Source of the DNA: Gammaproteobacteria bacterium | Lineage (GTDB): Bacteria > Pseudomonadota > Gammaproteobacteria > Steroidobacterales > Steroidobacteraceae | DNA: 34,974 nucleotides | Assembly (NCBI GenBank): GCA_011391405.1 | Contig: JAABQQ010000209.1 | Coordinates: 1 to 34,974 of the forward strand | Direction of reading: 5' to 3' | Shown: one piece after another, positions 33,217 to 34,974 of the stretch | How positions within the stretch are numbered: the first letter of the stretch is position 1 | How the letters are laid out: the number at the start of each line of letters is the position of its first letter | Notes under the pieces: model-generated | Told to the model about the DNA's origin: nothing | Databases searched by the model: none | What the model saw: only the letters and a program-made list of their open reading frames with translations | Program-made: the position numbers and the translations under genes

Positions 33217-34974
33217 GTCGGCAGATTCTCGTCGATGCGTTCGTTGCGGCCGCGCAGGCTTGCGGGAAGCAGATGCTCATACGGCATGAGCGCTGCCTGC
33301 ACTGAGTGACGGCCGGCATCGCCCAGGGCCTCGCGCAGCTTCGCCACTTCGGCGGCGCGCTGCGGCGTGTCGGGATGATCGACGTAGTCCTTGTTGCCGT
33401 AGCCGCGCCAGCCGGGAGGCAGTTCCATGCGACCCACGTCGAGCGCTTCGTAGTTCAGCATCGGCAGCGTGGCGAGCGGATTGCTCCACGTCGCGAGCGT
33501 GCGCCGCAGCCACTCGGCGTCGTTGCGGCGCGGGAAATCCTCGCGGAAATGGGCGCCGCGGCTCTCGGTGCGCGTAAGCGCGCCCTGCGCGACGCAGAGC
33601 GCGATCTTGATCATCTTCTGTACTCGATACGCAGTCACCAGCTCCGGATTCGGGCCATCGCGACGCGAGCGCAACCCGATGTTGCGGCTGCGCACGAGCA
33701 GTTCCTGCAACTTGTCGACCGCGCGCTGCAGGTCAGCGCCGGTGCGGAAAATGCCGACGTTGTCGGTCATGGTCTGCTGCATTTCGGCCTTGAGCGTGTC
33801 CGCCTGCTCGCTCCGGCTCCCCTTGAGCAGCACATCGAGCTTGCCGCGCTCGGCGGCAAGCGCCTCACGCAGCACGGCCGTCGGAATGTCGAGTTCACCC
33901 TCGGGACCTTCCACGAAGTCCGCGATGAACTCGCCGACGATCATGCCGGCGACGACGGTCTCCGCCACTGAATTGCCGCCGAGGCGATTGAACCCGTGCA
34001 TGTCCCAGCACGCAGCTTCACCTGCTGCAAACAGCCCGCGCAGCGCGGGCGTCTGGCCGGTGTGGTCGGTGCGCACGCCACCCATCGTGTAGTGCTGGGC
34101 GGGACGCACGGGAATCCACTGGTCCGCCGGGTCGACGCCGAGGAAGTACTGGCAGATCTCCTTCACTTCGCGCAGGTTGTGCTCGATGTGCTTGCGCCCG
34201 AGCAGCGTGATGTCGAGCCAGAGATGCTCGCCGAAGCGCGACTTCGCGGCGTTGCCCTTGCGAATGTGCTCTTCCATGCGGCGCGAGACGACGTCGCGCG
34301 ATGCCAGTTCTTTCTTCTCCGGCTCGTAATCCGGCATGAAGCGGTGGCCGCTCGCGTCGCGCAGCAACCCGCCGTCGCCACGGCACCCCTCGGTGACGAG
34401 GATGCCCGCCGGGAAGATGCCGGTCGGATGGAACTGCACGGCCTCCATGTTGCCGAGCGGCACGATGCCGGTCTCGAGCGCGAGCGCCGCGCCGACCCCC
34501 TCGCAGATCACCGCATTGGTCGTGACGCGGTAGACGCGCCCTGCCCCGCCCGTCGCGATAGCCGTGGCCTTGGCGACATAGGCCGTGATCCCGCCCGTGA
34601 TCAGGTCGCGGACGATCGCACCGTAGCAGCGTTTGCCGTCGTGAATCAGCGCCAGCGCCTCGGTGCGCTCGTGCACCGGAATGCCCTCGGCAATCGCGCG
34701 ATCGCCGACTGCGAACAGCATCGCGTGACCCGTGCCGTCCGAGACGTAGCAGGTGCGCCACTTCCTGGTGCCGCCGAAATCGCGCTGCGCCACGAGGCCG
34801 TGCGCGGCGTCGCGCTCGGTGATCGTGACTTTCTCGCCGTTGATGATGACCTGCCGGTCGCCCTGGCGGACGCGGCTCCACGGCACGCCCCACGCAGCCA
34901 GTTCGCGCACGGCCTTGGGCGCCGTGTTCACGAACATGCGCACGACCTGCTGGTCGGCGCCCCAGTCGCTGCCC
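33213..34974 (-). CDS. frdA: Fumarate reductase flavoprotein subunit (Wolinella-type FrdA), N-terminus beyond window
   Basis: The 587 codons present encode the C-terminal part of the FAD-bearing catalytic subunit; the reading frame is still open at the window edge ([11 protein letters not shown]), so the FAD-binding N-terminus is missing. Marks of the family are [36 protein letters not shown] and [13 protein letters not shown]. The C-terminal region ([43 protein letters not shown]) matches Wolinella FrdA as I remember it, not E. coli SdhA. It catalyses fumarate/succinate interconversion at the inner face of the membrane. The TGA overlaps the frdB ATG by four bases. The GTG at 34943 is internal, not a start. 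Confidence 0.94.
   Translation of the reverse strand, partial: GSDWGADQQVVRMFVNTAPKAVRELAAWGVPWSRVRQGDRQVIINGEKVTITERDAAHGLVAQRDFGGTRKWRTCYVSDGTGHAMLFAVGDRAIAEGIPVHERTEALALIHDGKRCYGAIVRDLITGGITAYVAKATAIATGGAGRVYRVTTNAVICEGVGAALALETGIVPLGNMEAVQFHPTGIFPAGILVTEGCRGDGGLLRDASGHRFMPDYEPEKKELASRDVVSRRMEEHIRKGNAAKSRFGEHLWLDITLLGRKHIEHNLREVKEICQYFLGVDPADQWIPVRPAQHYTMGGVRTDHTGQTPALRGLFAAGEAACWDMHGFNRLGGNSVAETVVAGMIVGEFIADFVEGPEGELDIPTAVLREALAAERGKLDVLLKGSRSEQADTLKAEMQQTMTDNVGIFRTGADLQRAVDKLQELLVRSRNIGLRSRRDGPNPELVTAYRVQKMIKIALCVAQGALTRTESRGAHFREDFPRRNDAEWLRRTLATWSNPLATLPMLNYEALDVGRMELPPGWRGYGNKDYVDHPDTPQRAAEVAKLREALGDAGRHSVQAALMPYEHLLPASLRGRNERIDENLPT

Overview
The window is GC-rich, densely packed bacterial chromosome. 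It reads as a free-living, mainly heterotrophic Gammaproteobacterium, perhaps from the Steroidobacterales/Nevskiales/Xanthomonadales side. TruC, YceH and a YihG-type acyltransferase are gammaproteobacterial in character. There is also a TonB-dependent receptor with its own sigma/anti-sigma pair and several exported hydrolases. Taxonomy is inferred from protein character only. I see no tRNA, rRNA, CRISPR array, insertion sequence or prophage, and no gap over 300 bases without a gene.

The genes lie in strand-alternating blocks. (1) 108-2738 (+): divergent gamma-glutamyltransferase-family protein and an SGNH hydrolase. (2) 2708-6157 (-): exported alpha/beta hydrolase, ABC ATPase, ABC-2 permease. 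(3) 6239-11891 (+): rhomboid protease, GTP cyclohydrolase I (FolE), a GcvT-like folate protein and two tandem PYROXD2-like FAD oxidoreductases. (4) 11842-15007 (-): S9 peptidase, then a Rieske oxygenase alpha subunit. (5) 15106-20780 (+): esterase, rhomboid with an N-terminal extension, OPT peptide transporter, SDR, TruC. (6) 20761-25143 (-): thermostable-hemolysin-family protein, AMP-dependent ligase, haem-oxygenase-like diiron protein, SDR, TPR protein. (7) 25326-29402 (+): ECF sigma factor, FecR-like anti-sigma, TonB-dependent receptor. (8) 29406-31719 (-): YihG-type acyltransferase, hotdog thioesterase, Tat-signal dienelactone hydrolase. (9) 31785-32453 (+): YceH. (10) 32434-34974 (-): fumarate reductase FrdA (cut by the window edge) and FrdB, of the Wolinella quinol:fumarate reductase type.

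Two blocks look like systems rather than housekeeping. Block 6 is a tightly coupled operon whose enzyme set (acyltransferase-like protein, acyl-activating ligase, diiron oxygenase/oxidase, reductase) suggests synthesis or modification of a small acyl-derived metabolite. Its ligase has Arg where the catalytic A10 lysine is expected. Block 3 with the tail-to-tail Rieske gene of block 4 looks like an oxidative demethylation / one-carbon module: the Rieske protein carries Glu at the bridging position, as I recall for quaternary-amine oxygenases, and the GcvT-like protein could pass one-carbon units to folate. Peptide use is a lesser theme (S9 peptidase, OPT transporter, GGT-family protein).

Within operons most stops and starts overlap (ATGA, GTGA or TGATG), implying translational coupling. 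Four of the five convergent pairs overlap by 20-50 bases and the fifth has a 3-base gap, so there is no room for separate intrinsic terminators between them.
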